From: Plantibacter sp050587525
GTDB taxonomy: Bacteria; Actinomycetota; Actinomycetes; Actinomycetales; Microbacteriaceae
NCBI RefSeq assembly: GCF_050587525.1
Contig: NZ_JBOBFT010000007.1
Location: 186,001-250,000, forward strand
Length of the DNA stretch: 64,000 bases
Direction of reading: 5' to 3'
The notes under the pieces are model-generated. The model was not told the DNA's origin. It did not search any database and saw only the letters and a list, made by a program, of their open reading frames with translations. The first letter of the stretch is position 1. Each line of letters starts with the position of its first letter. Positions 18,555 through 28,700 of the stretch are shown here, one piece after another. A program made the translations under genes and the position numbers.

Positions 18555-20141
18555 CTACAGGACGGGTGCGGGGACGAACGTCGCGCCCTTGTCGTCGAAG
18601 GCCGTGATCGTCCCGCGCACTTGGAAGTTGACCGGGGCGACACTGTAGCCGGGGCCGGTCGCGCCGTTCGCCGGGTTGGTGAGCGTGCAGGTCATCGACA
18701 TGCGGCCCGTTGTCTCGCCGTCGACGTTCCAGGAGCCGCCGGAGAACTCGCCGACCGAGAAGGTCGGCCGGGTGTCGAACGTCCACTTGACGTCGGAGGG
18801 CGTGTAGCCGGTGTCGTTCTTGATGCCGAAGGGGCAGCCGTCCGGTTCGAGGGTGGTCGCTGCGCCGCAGCCGTCGATGTAGGCGTTGACGGCCGCGTCG
18901 GCCGCTTTCGTGCCCTCGTCGGTGAGCGTCGCGGTCAGCAGCGCCGGCGCGGCGGCCTGGCCGAAGCCGAGCGCCGTCGCCTCGGACTCCTCCGCGGAGA
19001 ACCACTTGCTGTCCGCGAGGGCGACGTCGTAGGTGCCGGGGAACGCGCGGAGTTCGTATACGCCGTCGGTGACGGGCTCGACGTCCTTCAGCTCGACGCC
19101 GGCGACCGTGACGCCAGCGTCGGCGGGAGCCGCGACGTCGACCTCGAGTGTCGTGAGCTCCGGTGCGTTGAGCTTCCACTTGTCGAAGATGACCGCGTCC
19201 TTGCCGGTGCGGGTGAGCGTGAAGTCCTGCTCGAAGGTCTCACCGGCCTGCTTGATCCGGACCGCGACGGTCGCGGTGTCGCCGCTCGTGCGCGTGCGGC
19301 CGACCGTGTACGCGCTCACGCGCTGCGTGGCCTGCGAGTACGCCTCATCGGTGAGGAGGACGTCGGCGTCGGAGCGCTCCGCGCCCGTCATCGAGAGCGC
19401 CTGCTCGGCCTTGCCTGCCTTGAGCGCGTCGAGGTACGCCTTGACCGTCACCTCGGGCGCGTGGGTCGCGTTGCCGATGCCGACGCCGACGATCCCGCCG
19501 ACGATGAGGAGGACGAGGACGCTGCCGCCAGCGATGATGCCCGTGAGCGCGCCCTTGCTGAGCCGCTTCTTCTCCTTCGGGGGCTGCGGCGGCTGCCCGT
19601 TCCACCCGTACTGGCCGGTGTTCTGAGGCGTTCCGGGGGCGCCGTACTGACCCGGCTGACCCTGGCCGTACTGACCCGGCTGACCGGGCTGACCGGGCTG
19701 GGGAGGCGCGCCGAAGGCGACGGTCGGCTGCGTCTGGTTCGGGTTCACGGGACCGGGCTGCTGCTGCTGAGGCTGGCCGTACGGGCGCTGCGGCTGCGAG
19801 GGCTGCTGGCCGTACTGACCGGTCGGCTGCTGGCCGTACTGGCCGGTCGGCTGCTGGCCGTACTGACCGGTCGGCTGCTGGCCGGTGTGCTGCGGTCCGC
19901 CGAACTGCTGCGGCGCAGAGGGCTGGACCGGAGGCTGAGGCTGCGGCGCGTTCTGATCGGGGCGCGCGAAGGTGTTCTGCGCGGGGGCTGCGGGCTGCTG
20001 CACCGGAGGCGCGGGCTGCTGCACCGGAGGCACAGGCTGCTGCACCGGAGACACGGGCGCGACGGGCTCCTGCGCACCGCTCTGCTCGGGCTGACGCTCC
20101 GGTTCCTCTGGTGCCTGGTTCGGGTTGTCGGTGTTCGTCAT
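18555..20141 (-). CDS. Single-pass membrane protein with Pro/Gln-rich cytoplasmic region and extracellular domain
   Basis: A 528-residue protein of unknown function. Residues 1 to about 190 are a Pro/Gln-rich low-complexity region with QQPV/APPV repeats and three exact QQPTGQYG copies. A Lys-rich stop (KEKKRLSKG) and one membrane segment (ALTGIIAGGSVLVLLIVGGIVGV) follow. The remaining ~300 residues are predicted outside. They include a stretch like DUF4878-type domains (VKAYLDALKAGKAEQALSM) and a C-terminal part with three Cys. The start ATG 20141 follows an A/G-rich stretch; longer versions would overlap the next gene. The promoter has the ATGGGGAG palindrome, linking it to the secretion island. 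Confidence 0.75.
   Translation of the reverse strand: MTNTDNPNQAPEEPERQPEQSGAQEPVAPVSPVQQPVPPVQQPAPPVQQPAAPAQNTFARPDQNAPQPQPPVQPSAPQQFGGPQHTGQQPTGQYGQQPTGQYGQQPTGQYGQQPSQPQRPYGQPQQQQPGPVNPNQTQPTVAFGAPPQPGQPGQPGQYGQGQPGQYGAPGTPQNTGQYGWNGQPPQPPKEKKRLSKGALTGIIAGGSVLVLLIVGGIVGVGIGNATHAPEVTVKAYLDALKAGKAEQALSMTGAERSDADVLLTDEAYSQATQRVSAYTVGRTRTSGDTATVAVRIKQAGETFEQDFTLTRTGKDAVIFDKWKLNAPELTTLEVDVAAPADAGVTVAGVELKDVEPVTDGVYELRAFPGTYDVALADSKWFSAEESEATALGFGQAAAPALLTATLTDEGTKAADAAVNAYIDGCGAATTLEPDGCPFGIKNDTGYTPSDVKWTFDTRPTFSVGEFSGGSWNVDGETTGRMSMTCTLTNPANGATGPGYSVAPVNFQVRGTITAFDDKGATFVPAPVL
19803..19874 (-). repeat. Three 24-bp tandem repeats inside the Pro/Gln-rich coding region
   Basis: Units 19803-19826, 19827-19850 and 19851-19874 are identical except for one base and encode three consecutive QQPTGQYG octapeptides. 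Such in-frame repeats can vary in number between strains without breaking the frame. Confidence 0.9.
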
Positions 20142-20174
20142 GGTGCTGCGCCCCCAAAGGCAGTGGAATGTGCC

Positions 20175-20192
20175 TGCACAGAAAACTGTGCA
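20175..20192. promoter_or_regulatory. 7-bp inverted repeat in the 5' leader
   Basis: TGCACAG (20175-20181) and CTGTGCA (20186-20192) form a perfect inverted repeat with a 4-base AT spacer. It lies 34-51 bp upstream of the start at 20141, just downstream of the predicted transcription start. It could be a repressor site or an RNA hairpin. No family is assigned. Confidence 0.45.
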
Positions 20193-20201
20193 TTGGGTGA
20201 A

Positions 20202-20247
20202 AGTATAGTGACGGCCTCGACCGCCGACCATGGGGAGAGCTCCCCAT
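20202..20247 (-). promoter_or_regulatory. Promoter with 18-bp palindromic operator (copy 1)
   Basis: A perfect 8+8 palindrome, ATGGGGAG-2-CTCCCCAT, lies at 20230-20247. A TATACT -10 element lies at 20202-20207 on the minus strand, with its centre 34 bp from the operator centre. No good -35 is visible, as expected for an activator-dependent promoter. The same palindrome and spacing occur upstream of eccC. Confidence 0.7.
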
Positions 20248-20292
20248 TCAGGGAGGCCAGGGACGCGCCGATCCGCGCGGCAGCGACGGGCA

Positions 20293-20940
20293 TCACCAGG
20301 GGGATCTGGGCGAGTCCAGTTCGAGCGAGAGGTCGTCGAGGAGCGCTGCCACCTGTGGCTCCACATAGCGGGCGATGCCGTCGTGGATGCGGCGCCGATG
20401 ACCGATGAGCAACTCGCAGACGCGCCGCCCCACATCGTTCGCGCATTCGTCGGCGAGGGCGATCTCTGCTCGCAGGGCCTGCTTCTCCGCGTCGGAGAGC
20501 GGCGCGGGGACCGGCTGGGACACGATGTCGGCGGGCTCGGTGCCGAGTTCGGCGAGGGTGAAGAGGTACGGCTGCTCTGGGTCGGGATCGGGGTCCAGCT
20601 GGAGGCCGTCGAACTCGGGGTCGAGGCCCTCCCCCGGACGGTAGGCCTTGGCCGCCGCACGGGCGTCGGCATCGCGCAGTTCACCGCGGAGGAGCGGCAG
20701 GTTGCGGTCGGTGTACTCGGCGACGGCGTGATCGACGATCGTCTTCATGCGCGTCGCGAGCCCGTGCTGCACCGCGTGCGGGACGTCGGTCGTGAGACCG
20801 GCGGCGGCGAGGACGGGCGACCCGAGACACCTGCGGCAGACCCTCGTGCGGCCCCGATGGCTCGACGGGTGCCAACGCGGCAGCCAACGCAACCAGGCGT
20901 CGACGGCCCCGGCGACCGCAGTGTCGAGGACACGCTCCAT
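20293..20940 (-). CDS. Conserved-type hypothetical protein
   Basis: A 215-residue protein not recognised. It begins MERVLDTAVAGAVDAWLRWL, followed by a basic region with a CRRCLG pair. The middle is acidic and Pro/Asp-rich (LQLDPDPDPEQPYLFTLAEL), and the C-terminal half is helical (LADECANDVGRRVCELLIGH). No signal peptide or membrane segment is evident. A TAGCGT -10 element lies 8 bases before the ATG, so it may have a leaderless transcript of its own, although it also follows the transglutaminase-fold gene by 67 bp. Confidence 0.65.
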   Translation of the reverse strand: MERVLDTAVAGAVDAWLRWLPRWHPSSHRGRTRVCRRCLGSPVLAAAGLTTDVPHAVQHGLATRMKTIVDHAVAEYTDRNLPLLRGELRDADARAAAKAYRPGEGLDPEFDGLQLDPDPDPEQPYLFTLAELGTEPADIVSQPVPAPLSDAEKQALRAEIALADECANDVGRRVCELLIGHRRRIHDGIARYVEPQVAALLDDLSLELDSPRSPW

Positions 20941-20948
20941 GGGGCCTT

Positions 20949-20954
20949 ACGCTA
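20949..20954 (-). promoter_or_regulatory. Leaderless-type -10 element (TAGCGT)
   Basis: TAGCGT ends 8 bases upstream of the ATG at 20940. This is the spacing expected if transcription starts at or beside the start codon. Three other genes in the window show the same arrangement. Confidence 0.4.
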
Positions 20955-21007
20955 CCGGGTCGGGCCCGATGAGCGGAACGGACGCACGGGCGATGCGATG
21001 ATCCCGA

Positions 21008-23434
21008 TCAGTCACGCTGGCCGATGCGCTTCGCGAGTCGGTCCGGCACACGCAGCACGGAGCCGAGACTGCGTTTCGTCCGCAGGCGGAATCGGCTCAC
21101 CTGTCGTCGGAACCAGCCGAGCTCCGCGGTCGCCGCCTCGCTCGTCGCGATGGCCTCGGCCCACAGGCGATCGGCCGTCGCCGCATCGACGTCGTCGCCG
21201 GAGAACACGGCGGCATCGGTCTCGCGGGCGAGCGCCGGGAGCGCAGCCGGGGCTTCGACCAGCTGCGCGCCGACCGCCGTGGCGATCCCGCTCCGTGTGC
21301 TGTGCTCGGGGATCGTGTACCCGGCCTCCGCATACCGATCGATGAGCTCGTCCCACGCCCCTGCGGCCTGCGCATCACCCGTCGGGGCGCCACGGCGCCG
21401 CTGCAGACGTCGGCGCTTTGCGGCGCGGATCGCGAGCAACGGGATGCCGTAGACGGCCAACGGAACGATGATCGCCCCCGCGAGCCACCAGACCCACTCC
21501 GGGACGACGAACGGATTCTGCTTGTCCTTGTCGTCGCCGTCATCGATGTCGGCGTCGGTCAGCAGGCTGTCGTCGATGTTGTCGGAGCGCGGGGGCTGAC
21601 GCACCTGCGGCTGCGGCTCGGTCTTCGGTTTGGGGTCCTGGTCCTGCGGGATCTCGGTCTCGTCCGGCGTCGGCGAGAACGCCACCCAGCCGTAGCCCTC
21701 GAACGGGACCTCCACCCACGCGGTGACGTCGTGCCCAGTGACCTTCACGCTCGACTGCCCTTCGGTCACCTCCGGTGCGAACCCCATGACGACACGTGCG
21801 GGGTAACCGAGGGAACGGGCCATGAGCGCGAACGCGGACGCGTACTGCTCCTCATCGCCGACCATGGGCGTGCGGGTGAAGAGCTCCGCCATCCGGTCGG
21901 CGCCGTGCCCGGCGCGCGACGGCGTCGTGTCCGAGGCGAGACCATGACTCAGGAAGCCCGTGGTGCGGAGCGTCTGCTCGATCGCCCGCAGCTGCGCCAT
22001 GGGCGCCGTCTCCGAGCCGACCAGCTCCGACGCCTTCGCGACGACGATGTCGGGGATGTTGGTGACGGGCGGCAGCGTGACGTCGGCCGTCGGAGTGGAT
22101 GCGAGAGCCGTGTCGTTCGGCACACGCTGCGTCTCGGCGGTCGCCTCGTACCGGTCGCCCGCGCGGACGCCGCTCGTCAGGACCGCGGCGCCGCTCGTCG
22201 CGTTGTACCGGACGTCCTCGGATCGCTTCGCCGTCTTCCCGTCGAGCTGCAGCGAGGACAGGTAGCCGACGCCGGGCAGCCAGATGTCGTGGTAGCCGCT
22301 CACGTCGATCGTCACGTCGCGCGTGCCGCCCTCGGTGAGCAGCTTCGGCTCGGGCATCGTGGAGCCGACGAGCTGGAACGCGCCGGATCCGTCGGTCGCG
22401 TCGGACGGCCCGGCGACCGTCCAGAGCTTGCCGTCGTAACTGTCCATCGCCGCCATGCGCAGGCGGTCGCCGGGGTGCAGTCCCGTCGCCGTGAAGAGCG
22501 TCGTGTCGTCGAGGTCCTTCGTGTAAGAGCGGAAGCCGGACAGCGGGCTCGGGTAGTCGAAAGGGTCGAACGGCGGGGTGATCGCTTCGCGGAGCACGAA
22601 CCGCCCGTCGGTCGGCGGCGTCGCCGCGAAGGCGGCTCCCCCACCGAGGACGATCGCGCACACGGCGAGGAGGCTCACGCCGAGGAACTTCTTGCGCCGG
22701 AGGACCGCGGAGGTCGATGCCGCGACGTTCTCGCCACGTCCCGCGGCGGGACGCCAGCCCAACCACACGAGCGCGATGACCGCGAACAGGATGCCGCGGA
22801 CGGCCGCGAAGAACGGCGTCGAGGTGCCGAGCAGGACCGAGGTCGCGAAGAGCACGATCGGGCCGATCAGGACGACGGCGCAACGACTCGCGAGCTGCGG
22901 TCGGCGCGGCAGCCAGCGGACGGCGAGAACCGCGGCGACGACACCGATCATGAGGCCGCACAGGTACGGCAGCGTCATGATGTAGGCGGGCGCCTCGAGC
23001 GGTGCGGCGAGGGTGACGAAGTCCTTCCAGCCGAACACCGAGCCGATGCTCAGGCCGCTGAGCGTCGTGAGGTTCGGAAGGAAGCCGATCGTCGCGGCCG
23101 CCGGCATCGCGAGCGCACTGCCGAAGAGGAAGAAGGCGACGACGGTCGCGAGGGCGGTGAGGACCGCACCGAGCTTGAGCGCGTGCGAGGCGACGCCGAC
23201 GGCCAGGCCGACGACGAGGCCGCCGAGACCGGCGAGGAGGAACCCGGTCCCGCCGAGCGCAGCGCCGAAACCGAGCATGCCGATCCCGGCCAGGACGAAG
23301 ACGACCGCGAGGTCGATCCAGGAGCGCGCAGGCAATGGCCACGGGGCGACGAAGGTGGGCACGATGCCCTGGACGTTGACGTCCGCCGCCGTCGAGGCGC
23401 TCTGCGGCCGGACCCGGGTCTGCTCCTCGCTCAC
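21008..23434 (-). CDS. TgpA-like membrane protein with transglutaminase-like domain, catalytic residues replaced
   Basis: 808 residues. The N-terminal ~260 residues contain about seven to eight membrane segments (DUF3488/TgpA type). An extracellular transglutaminase-like domain, a further membrane segment (EWVWWLAGAIIVPLAVYGIPLLA) and a cytoplasmic tail follow. Where active enzymes have G-x-C-E-x-[FY]-A-S, this protein has GDEEQYASAF, so the nucleophilic Cys is Glu. The His is kept (TGHDVTAWVEV), but the Asp of GWVxxDPT is Ser (GWVAFSPTP). It is therefore predicted to be a non-catalytic transglutaminase fold. GTG start at 23434 overlaps the DUF58 stop. It is the 'tgm' gene of a PFNA-like cluster. 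Confidence 0.85.
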   Translation of the reverse strand: MSEEQTRVRPQSASTAADVNVQGIVPTFVAPWPLPARSWIDLAVVFVLAGIGMLGFGAALGGTGFLLAGLGGLVVGLAVGVASHALKLGAVLTALATVVAFFLFGSALAMPAAATIGFLPNLTTLSGLSIGSVFGWKDFVTLAAPLEAPAYIMTLPYLCGLMIGVVAAVLAVRWLPRRPQLASRCAVVLIGPIVLFATSVLLGTSTPFFAAVRGILFAVIALVWLGWRPAAGRGENVAASTSAVLRRKKFLGVSLLAVCAIVLGGGAAFAATPPTDGRFVLREAITPPFDPFDYPSPLSGFRSYTKDLDDTTLFTATGLHPGDRLRMAAMDSYDGKLWTVAGPSDATDGSGAFQLVGSTMPEPKLLTEGGTRDVTIDVSGYHDIWLPGVGYLSSLQLDGKTAKRSEDVRYNATSGAAVLTSGVRAGDRYEATAETQRVPNDTALASTPTADVTLPPVTNIPDIVVAKASELVGSETAPMAQLRAIEQTLRTTGFLSHGLASDTTPSRAGHGADRMAELFTRTPMVGDEEQYASAFALMARSLGYPARVVMGFAPEVTEGQSSVKVTGHDVTAWVEVPFEGYGWVAFSPTPDETEIPQDQDPKPKTEPQPQVRQPPRSDNIDDSLLTDADIDDGDDKDKQNPFVVPEWVWWLAGAIIVPLAVYGIPLLAIRAAKRRRLQRRRGAPTGDAQAAGAWDELIDRYAEAGYTIPEHSTRSGIATAVGAQLVEAPAALPALARETDAAVFSGDDVDAATADRLWAEAIATSEAATAELGWFRRQVSRFRLRTKRSLGSVLRVPDRLAKRIGQRD

Positions 23435-24768
23435 ATCGCCCTCGCCATCACTCTGGCGAGATCGCCGAGGCTGCCGAGGGTCATGACGGACATGCCCGCG
23501 ACGTCCTTGATGGATGGCTTGGCACCCGTCTCCACACGGATGCCGATGACGTTGACGTCCGGCCCGAAGAGCCGCTGGATGCCGCGGTACTCGGGCGCCT
23601 GCAGGTGCGATCCGGCGACGATGATGACGACGCTCGGCGCGGGCAGGCGCTTCGTCGTCTCCCGCGCGAAGGTCCGCGGGGTGTCGTGGACGTCGCGCAC
23701 GAGCTGCAGGCGGCAGGAGTCGTCGAGGAAGGAGGTCACGGTGTGGGTGCGGAGCGCGAGCTGATCGGTCACGACGCTGATCTGGACCTGGTCGATGATG
23801 ACCTGCGTCGCGATCGAGGCCGTGAGCGAGACCGCGAGTTCGAACTCGTCCGCGTCGGCGTAGTAGCGCTCGTCGCTCGTCATGACCATCGTCAGCTGCG
23901 AGCGGCGGGACTCCTCGAACTGCCGCACCATGAGCTCGCCCGTCTTGGCGGACGACTTCCAGTGGATGTAGCGACGGTCGTCGCCCGGCACGTAGCCGCG
24001 GAGCGCGTGGAAGGAGATGTCGGTGTTGGTGATCTTCTTGGTGACCTGGCCCTCGAGGTCGCGGATGAGTCCGGCGGCCGTGGGGTGCAGTCGGGTCGTG
24101 AGGGGGTGCACGAAGAGTTCGACGAGCCCCGTCCAGCGCACTTCGCGGCGGAGCAGGCCGAGCTGGTCGCCGCGCACGGAGACCGCAGGGCCGGCGAGGA
24201 TGACCGCGCGACGGTTCGTGGGGACGGCGAACAGCTCCTCGTGCTCGTCCCCCGCCGCGATGGCCGGCAGAGCGAACTCGGCCATCCCGTTCCCGACAGG
24301 AACTTCGAGGCGGGTCGGCGTCGTCGCACGGCTCCCCGGGTTCGAGACGAGGACCTGACCGAACGCCCGCTCCCCCACGACGACGCGCGTCGGATTCAGG
24401 TGGATGGAGACGGCGAAGGTCGACCGGCCGAAGAGGAACGCGATCGAGACGACGAGCGCCGCGAGCGGGACGAGGCCGAGGAACAGCAGCTCGGACCAGC
24501 CCAGTACGAGGCCAGTGACGGTGCAGACGAGACCGACCACGAGCACGACCCAGCCGAGCGGGCTGACGAGCTCTGCCACCGGACGGATGTAGCTCCAGAG
24601 CACCCGCAGCCACGGACCGGCCACCCGCGCGACCGAGTGACCCGCTCCGACGACCCGCTCACGGATCGTCGGGCGCGCCGGAGACGCAGCGGACTCGGCA
24701 TCCGTCTGGCGCGATGCCTCGACGGGCGCCTCCTGCTGCGTCTCGGCGGGCGGGGTGCTGATGCTCAT
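23431..24768 (-). CDS. DUF58 domain-containing membrane protein
   Basis: 445 residues. Two membrane segments lie near residues 60-110 (LVSPLGWVVLVVGLVCTVTG, then LFLGLVPLAALVVSIAFLFG). The DUF58 signature GDDRRYIHWKSSAKTGELMV near residue 260 follows, within a vWA-like fold. DUF58 proteins pair with MoxR AAA+ ATPases, as here. The start ATG 24768 overlaps the moxR stop (ATGA). It is the 'duf58' member of the PFNA-like cluster. Confidence 0.9.
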   Translation of the reverse strand: MSISTPPAETQQEAPVEASRQTDAESAASPARPTIRERVVGAGHSVARVAGPWLRVLWSYIRPVAELVSPLGWVVLVVGLVCTVTGLVLGWSELLFLGLVPLAALVVSIAFLFGRSTFAVSIHLNPTRVVVGERAFGQVLVSNPGSRATTPTRLEVPVGNGMAEFALPAIAAGDEHEELFAVPTNRRAVILAGPAVSVRGDQLGLLRREVRWTGLVELFVHPLTTRLHPTAAGLIRDLEGQVTKKITNTDISFHALRGYVPGDDRRYIHWKSSAKTGELMVRQFEESRRSQLTMVMTSDERYYADADEFELAVSLTASIATQVIIDQVQISVVTDQLALRTHTVTSFLDDSCRLQLVRDVHDTPRTFARETTKRLPAPSVVIIVAGSHLQAPEYRGIQRLFGPDVNVIGIRVETGAKPSIKDVAGMSVMTLGSLGDLARVMARAM

Positions 24769-25733
24769 GCGGCGCGGTACGCCGGAGGATCGATGCCGAC
24801 GATGACCCGGCTGATGACGTCCTCGGCGGTCACGCCGGCGAAGTCGGATTCCGGGTCGATGATGATGCGGTGCGCGAGCACGGCCGATGCGAGGTCTTTC
24901 ACGTCGTCCGGCGTGACGAAGGTGCGGCCCTGCGAGATCGCCCACGTCTTCATCGCTCGCACGAGGGCGAGGGCCCCGCGCATGCTGACGCCGAGCGCGA
25001 CGTCCTTGTCGGTGCGGGTCGCGGCCGTGACGTCGGCGACGTACTCGAGGATGCTCTGGTCCACGTGCACCTCGGAGGCGAGCTGCGCCATCGTGATGAC
25101 GGAGGACGAGCCGATGATCGGATGCACCTTGGTGGCGCGTGCCCGGTTCGAGGCGTCGAGGAGGAGGCTCACGGACGTCTCACGGTCGGGGTAGCCGAGT
25201 GTCGTCTTGATGAGGAAGCGGTCGAGCTGCGCCTCGGGCAGCTTGTAGGTCCCCGCCTGCTCGATCGGGTTCTGCGTGGCGATCACCATGAACGGCTTGC
25301 CGGCGTCGTAGCCCGTGCCGTCGATCGTGACGATGCCCTCCTCCATGACCTCCAGGAGCGCTGACTGCGTCTTCGGCGACGCACGGTTGATCTCGTCGGC
25401 GAGCACGATCGACGCGAAGATCGGGCCCTTGTGGAACTCGAAGATCCCTTTGCCCTGGTCGTAGATCGTCACGCCCGTGACATCGGACGGCAGGAGGTCT
25501 GGGGTGAACTGGATGCGTGAGCTCGTGCCGTCGAGCGTGTTCGCGAGCGCTTTCGCGAGGACCGTCTTGCCCGTCCCCGGGTAGTCCTCGAGGAGCACGT
25601 GCCCTTCGGAGAGCATCGCCGTGACGACGAGTCGGATGACGTGCTCCTTGCCGAGGATCGCCTGTTCCACGTTGTCGACCAGTTTGCCGAACGCGTCGGC
25701 GAACCAGTCGGCCTGCTCTTGCGTGACTGCCAT
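24765..25733 (-). CDS. MoxR-family AAA+ ATPase
   Basis: 322 residues. Walker A EDYPGTGKTVLAKALA near residue 49, Walker B SIVLADEINRASPKTQSALL, sensor region FMVIATQNPIEQAGTYKLPE, then LDRF. MoxR ATPases act as chaperones for complexes containing DUF58/vWA partners, and the partner gene is directly downstream with a 4-bp overlap. It lies 44 bp after the FN3/Ig giant gene and corresponds to the 'aaa-atp' gene of PFNA clusters. Confidence 0.93.
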   Translation of the reverse strand: MAVTQEQADWFADAFGKLVDNVEQAILGKEHVIRLVVTAMLSEGHVLLEDYPGTGKTVLAKALANTLDGTSSRIQFTPDLLPSDVTGVTIYDQGKGIFEFHKGPIFASIVLADEINRASPKTQSALLEVMEEGIVTIDGTGYDAGKPFMVIATQNPIEQAGTYKLPEAQLDRFLIKTTLGYPDRETSVSLLLDASNRARATKVHPIIGSSSVITMAQLASEVHVDQSILEYVADVTAATRTDKDVALGVSMRGALALVRAMKTWAISQGRTFVTPDDVKDLASAVLAHRIIIDPESDFAGVTAEDVISRVIVGIDPPAYRAA

Positions 25734-25777
25734 GGGTGTGTGTCTTTCGGGTTGGGGATGGGGAAGGGTGGGCCCGG

Positions 25778-28700
25778 CTACATCGCGTCCCAGGCGGCGC
25801 CTGAGATGGTGCCGAGCGTGTAGCTCTGCCCGTTGGCCGTGTTGTAGAACCGGACGGAGACGGTGTCATTCACCATCACGCCGAGGTGATTGACGTGGAC
25901 GAAGGAACCGGAACCGCCGACCGTCATGTTCATGGTCGTGCCGATGGGCGATCCGCCCCGCAGGATGTCGACGTTGTAGTTGCCGTTCGGGAGGTCCGCG
26001 TAGGAGACGCCGACGCGGTGGCAACCGCCGCCACCGGTTCCGCACGCGATCGGGGGTCCGGACTTCGAGAGTGAAGCGGTCGGCGCGGGCGGCGGCGGAT
26101 CCTTCACGGACACGGAGACAGGGCCGGCTTCTGGACCGCATCCGCCCTTGCCACACGCCTGCACGTACAGGTCGTAGGTTCCAGCACTCGCGCCACCGTT
26201 GGTCACGCGAGTGTTCCCGTAGTCCGTGCCGGCGAAGGTGGAGCCGCCCTTCATAACCCGGTACACGTACTTCTCGATGTTGCCGCCGTCATCGGCTGGA
26301 CGTGTCCAGCTCGAGGTCAGGACCGCTGGCGCATCCCCGCTACTGGAGATGCTCAGCCCGGTCGGCGCACCCGGCTGCCCGTACGAAGTGGCACTCACTG
26401 AAGACGAGGACTGGCTGTTGCCAACGGAGTTCGTCGCGAACGCGCTGAAGGTATAACTCTTGCCGTTGGTCGTGTCGAAGGAGCACTCGACACCCGGCTG
26501 GCAGACTCTGTTCTCCCCGCCGCTCCACGAGACGGTATGTGAAGTGATCTCTGCGCCGTTGCTCGCTTTCGACCCCTCGACGACGACGTAGACCTTGCCC
26601 GTCGCCGTGCGACTCACCGCGATCCCAGGCGCATCAGGCACGTCCTTCACCGTGACCGTCACCCGCCCCTTCGCGTTGCGTGCGGGGTCGAGCGTCGCGT
26701 CCTGGATCGTGTAGACGACGCTCACGGTGCCGCTCTTCGACGGGCCCGGCGTCACCACGATCTTGTTGTTCGTGACGACGGCGGTCGCCCCGCCGGGCGG
26801 TGCCGCGTCGACCGTCGCGTCGAGCACCTTGAGCGGCGTCTGCGGGAACGGGTTGAAGTCGTTGGCCGTGACGTCGATCGTCTCGGCCTTGTTCTTGCGG
26901 CCCTCCTGCACGACGTCGTCCGCGGCCCTGGCGACCGGACGGGTCGAGGAGACGACGCGCACGTTGATCGTGCCGGGCACGGAGAACTCCTTGTATCCGA
27001 CCGTCACCCCGAGCGTCGCTGCGGTGCCCGGCTGCGTCCCGATGGGGGCGGAGACGGTCAGCTGCGAACCGGACAGCGTCGCCTGCACCCCGGCCGTCGA
27101 GCCCGTGAGGCCCGAGTAGTTGAGTGCCGCCAGCACACGCGGGTTCGGGTGGTTGCTCGAGGAGCGGAGGTCGAGGGTGATGGGCGCTTCGCCGGCCTCG
27201 ATCGTCACGTCCGGCGGGGTGAAGGTCGGCGGGACGTCCTCGAGGTTCGGGTCGCCGACCGTGATCGGGAGCGTCAGCATCGCGCTCTGCTTGCCGTCGG
27301 TCGCCTCGAAGCTGACCGATGCAGGGCCGCGGTAGTCCTTGAACGGCGTGAAGGTGATCGTGTCGTCGTCGACGTAACTCGACGTCCCGTCGCCCTTGAA
27401 GTTGGAGACCGTGGAGCGATCGCCGATCGTGACCTTGGCGCCGGAGGACGACTGGACGAAGTCGGCCAGCTTCCACTGCCGCGTCTCGTTGACCTTCACG
27501 ATCTGCTCGGGCAGGTTCGCCTTGAGCGAGGGCGGGATGCCGTCGGTCGCCGCAGGCACGATCAGGAACGCGGCCCCGCTCAGCTTGGTGACCGGGTCGG
27601 TCAGCCGGTACGCGATCGCCTGGCGTCGTTCGCCGAGGGTCACCCGGATGGTCCCGCCGTCGCGCACGGCCGCGGACGCGGCGTTCGCTCCTTCAAGCGT
27701 CGGCACGAGGTCGTCGATCAGTCCGCCGGGGTTCTGCGCGTCCTTCAGGACGTCGATGTCGATCGTCTGCTTGCCGACGATGTCCGCGACCTCGATCACG
27801 TGGTCGATCGCCGACGGGTACTGCGGTTTCGCGTCCTTCGTGACGTTGACCTGCACGAACGCGCTGTCGATGCCGCCCTTGCCGTTCGTGATCTCGTAGC
27901 GGACGGTGAAGAAGCCCTCGTCCTCCGGCGCGTTCACGATGACGCGGTTCTTCGCGACCTCGGCGGTGAGCCCCTCGTCCACGGCGAGGAGCTTCGGCGA
28001 CGTCTTCAGCCGGTAGCCGTTCGGGTCGGAGTCGTTCTCGAGGACGGGGACCGAGGCGACCTTGCCCGGCTGCAGCTCGATGTAGTCGTCGACGGCGTTC
28101 GGCTGGCCGTCGACCGCGGGGCGACCGATGACGCCGATCTTGATCGATGCCACGGCCACGGCGCCGTAGGTGTCGCGCACGCGGTACTGGAAGGTGTCGG
28201 TGCCGGACGCGTCCGGCGACGCCTCGTAGACGAAGCCGGTGCTCGTCTTCGAGATGACGCGGCCGAGGAGCGGTGCCGACGCGATGTCGTCGAGGACGAC
28301 GGAGTCGCCGTTGGGGTCGAGCCCGTCGAGCGGCACCTCGACCTTGACGGTCGCGCCGGCGAACACGCGGGAGGTGAGCACCTGCGGGACGGGCGCCTGG
28401 TTGTTCTTCTTGTCCTCACCGACGACGTTGTACGTGACGGTCGCCGTATCGGCCTCGCCGAAGGTGTCGGTCACCCGGTAGGTCGCGGTGTACGTGCCCG
28501 GCTCCATGGGCGCCTGGAAGCGCACCTGGTCCGCGTCGACGAACGCGAGGCCGGCGCTCGGCGCCTCGACGAGTTCGCGGTCGACGAGCATCGCCGCACT
28601 GTCCGGGTGGTAGTCGTTCGCGAGCACGGCGACGTTCGCGATGTCACCCGCTCGGACCACTGCGACGTCGTCGTTCGCGACGGGGGCCTGATGCTTCGCG

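Noticed and set aside
20142..20684. Upstream extension of the 18555-20141 gene
   Set aside because: The extension overlaps the gene at 20293-20940, has no protein-like composition and would swallow the promoter with the palindromic operator. ATG 20141 is preferred.
23435..24613. N-terminal extension of the transglutaminase-fold gene
   Set aside because: It lies wholly within the DUF58 gene in another frame and is Arg/Pro-rich. GTG 23434, overlapping the DUF58 stop, gives a normal family start.
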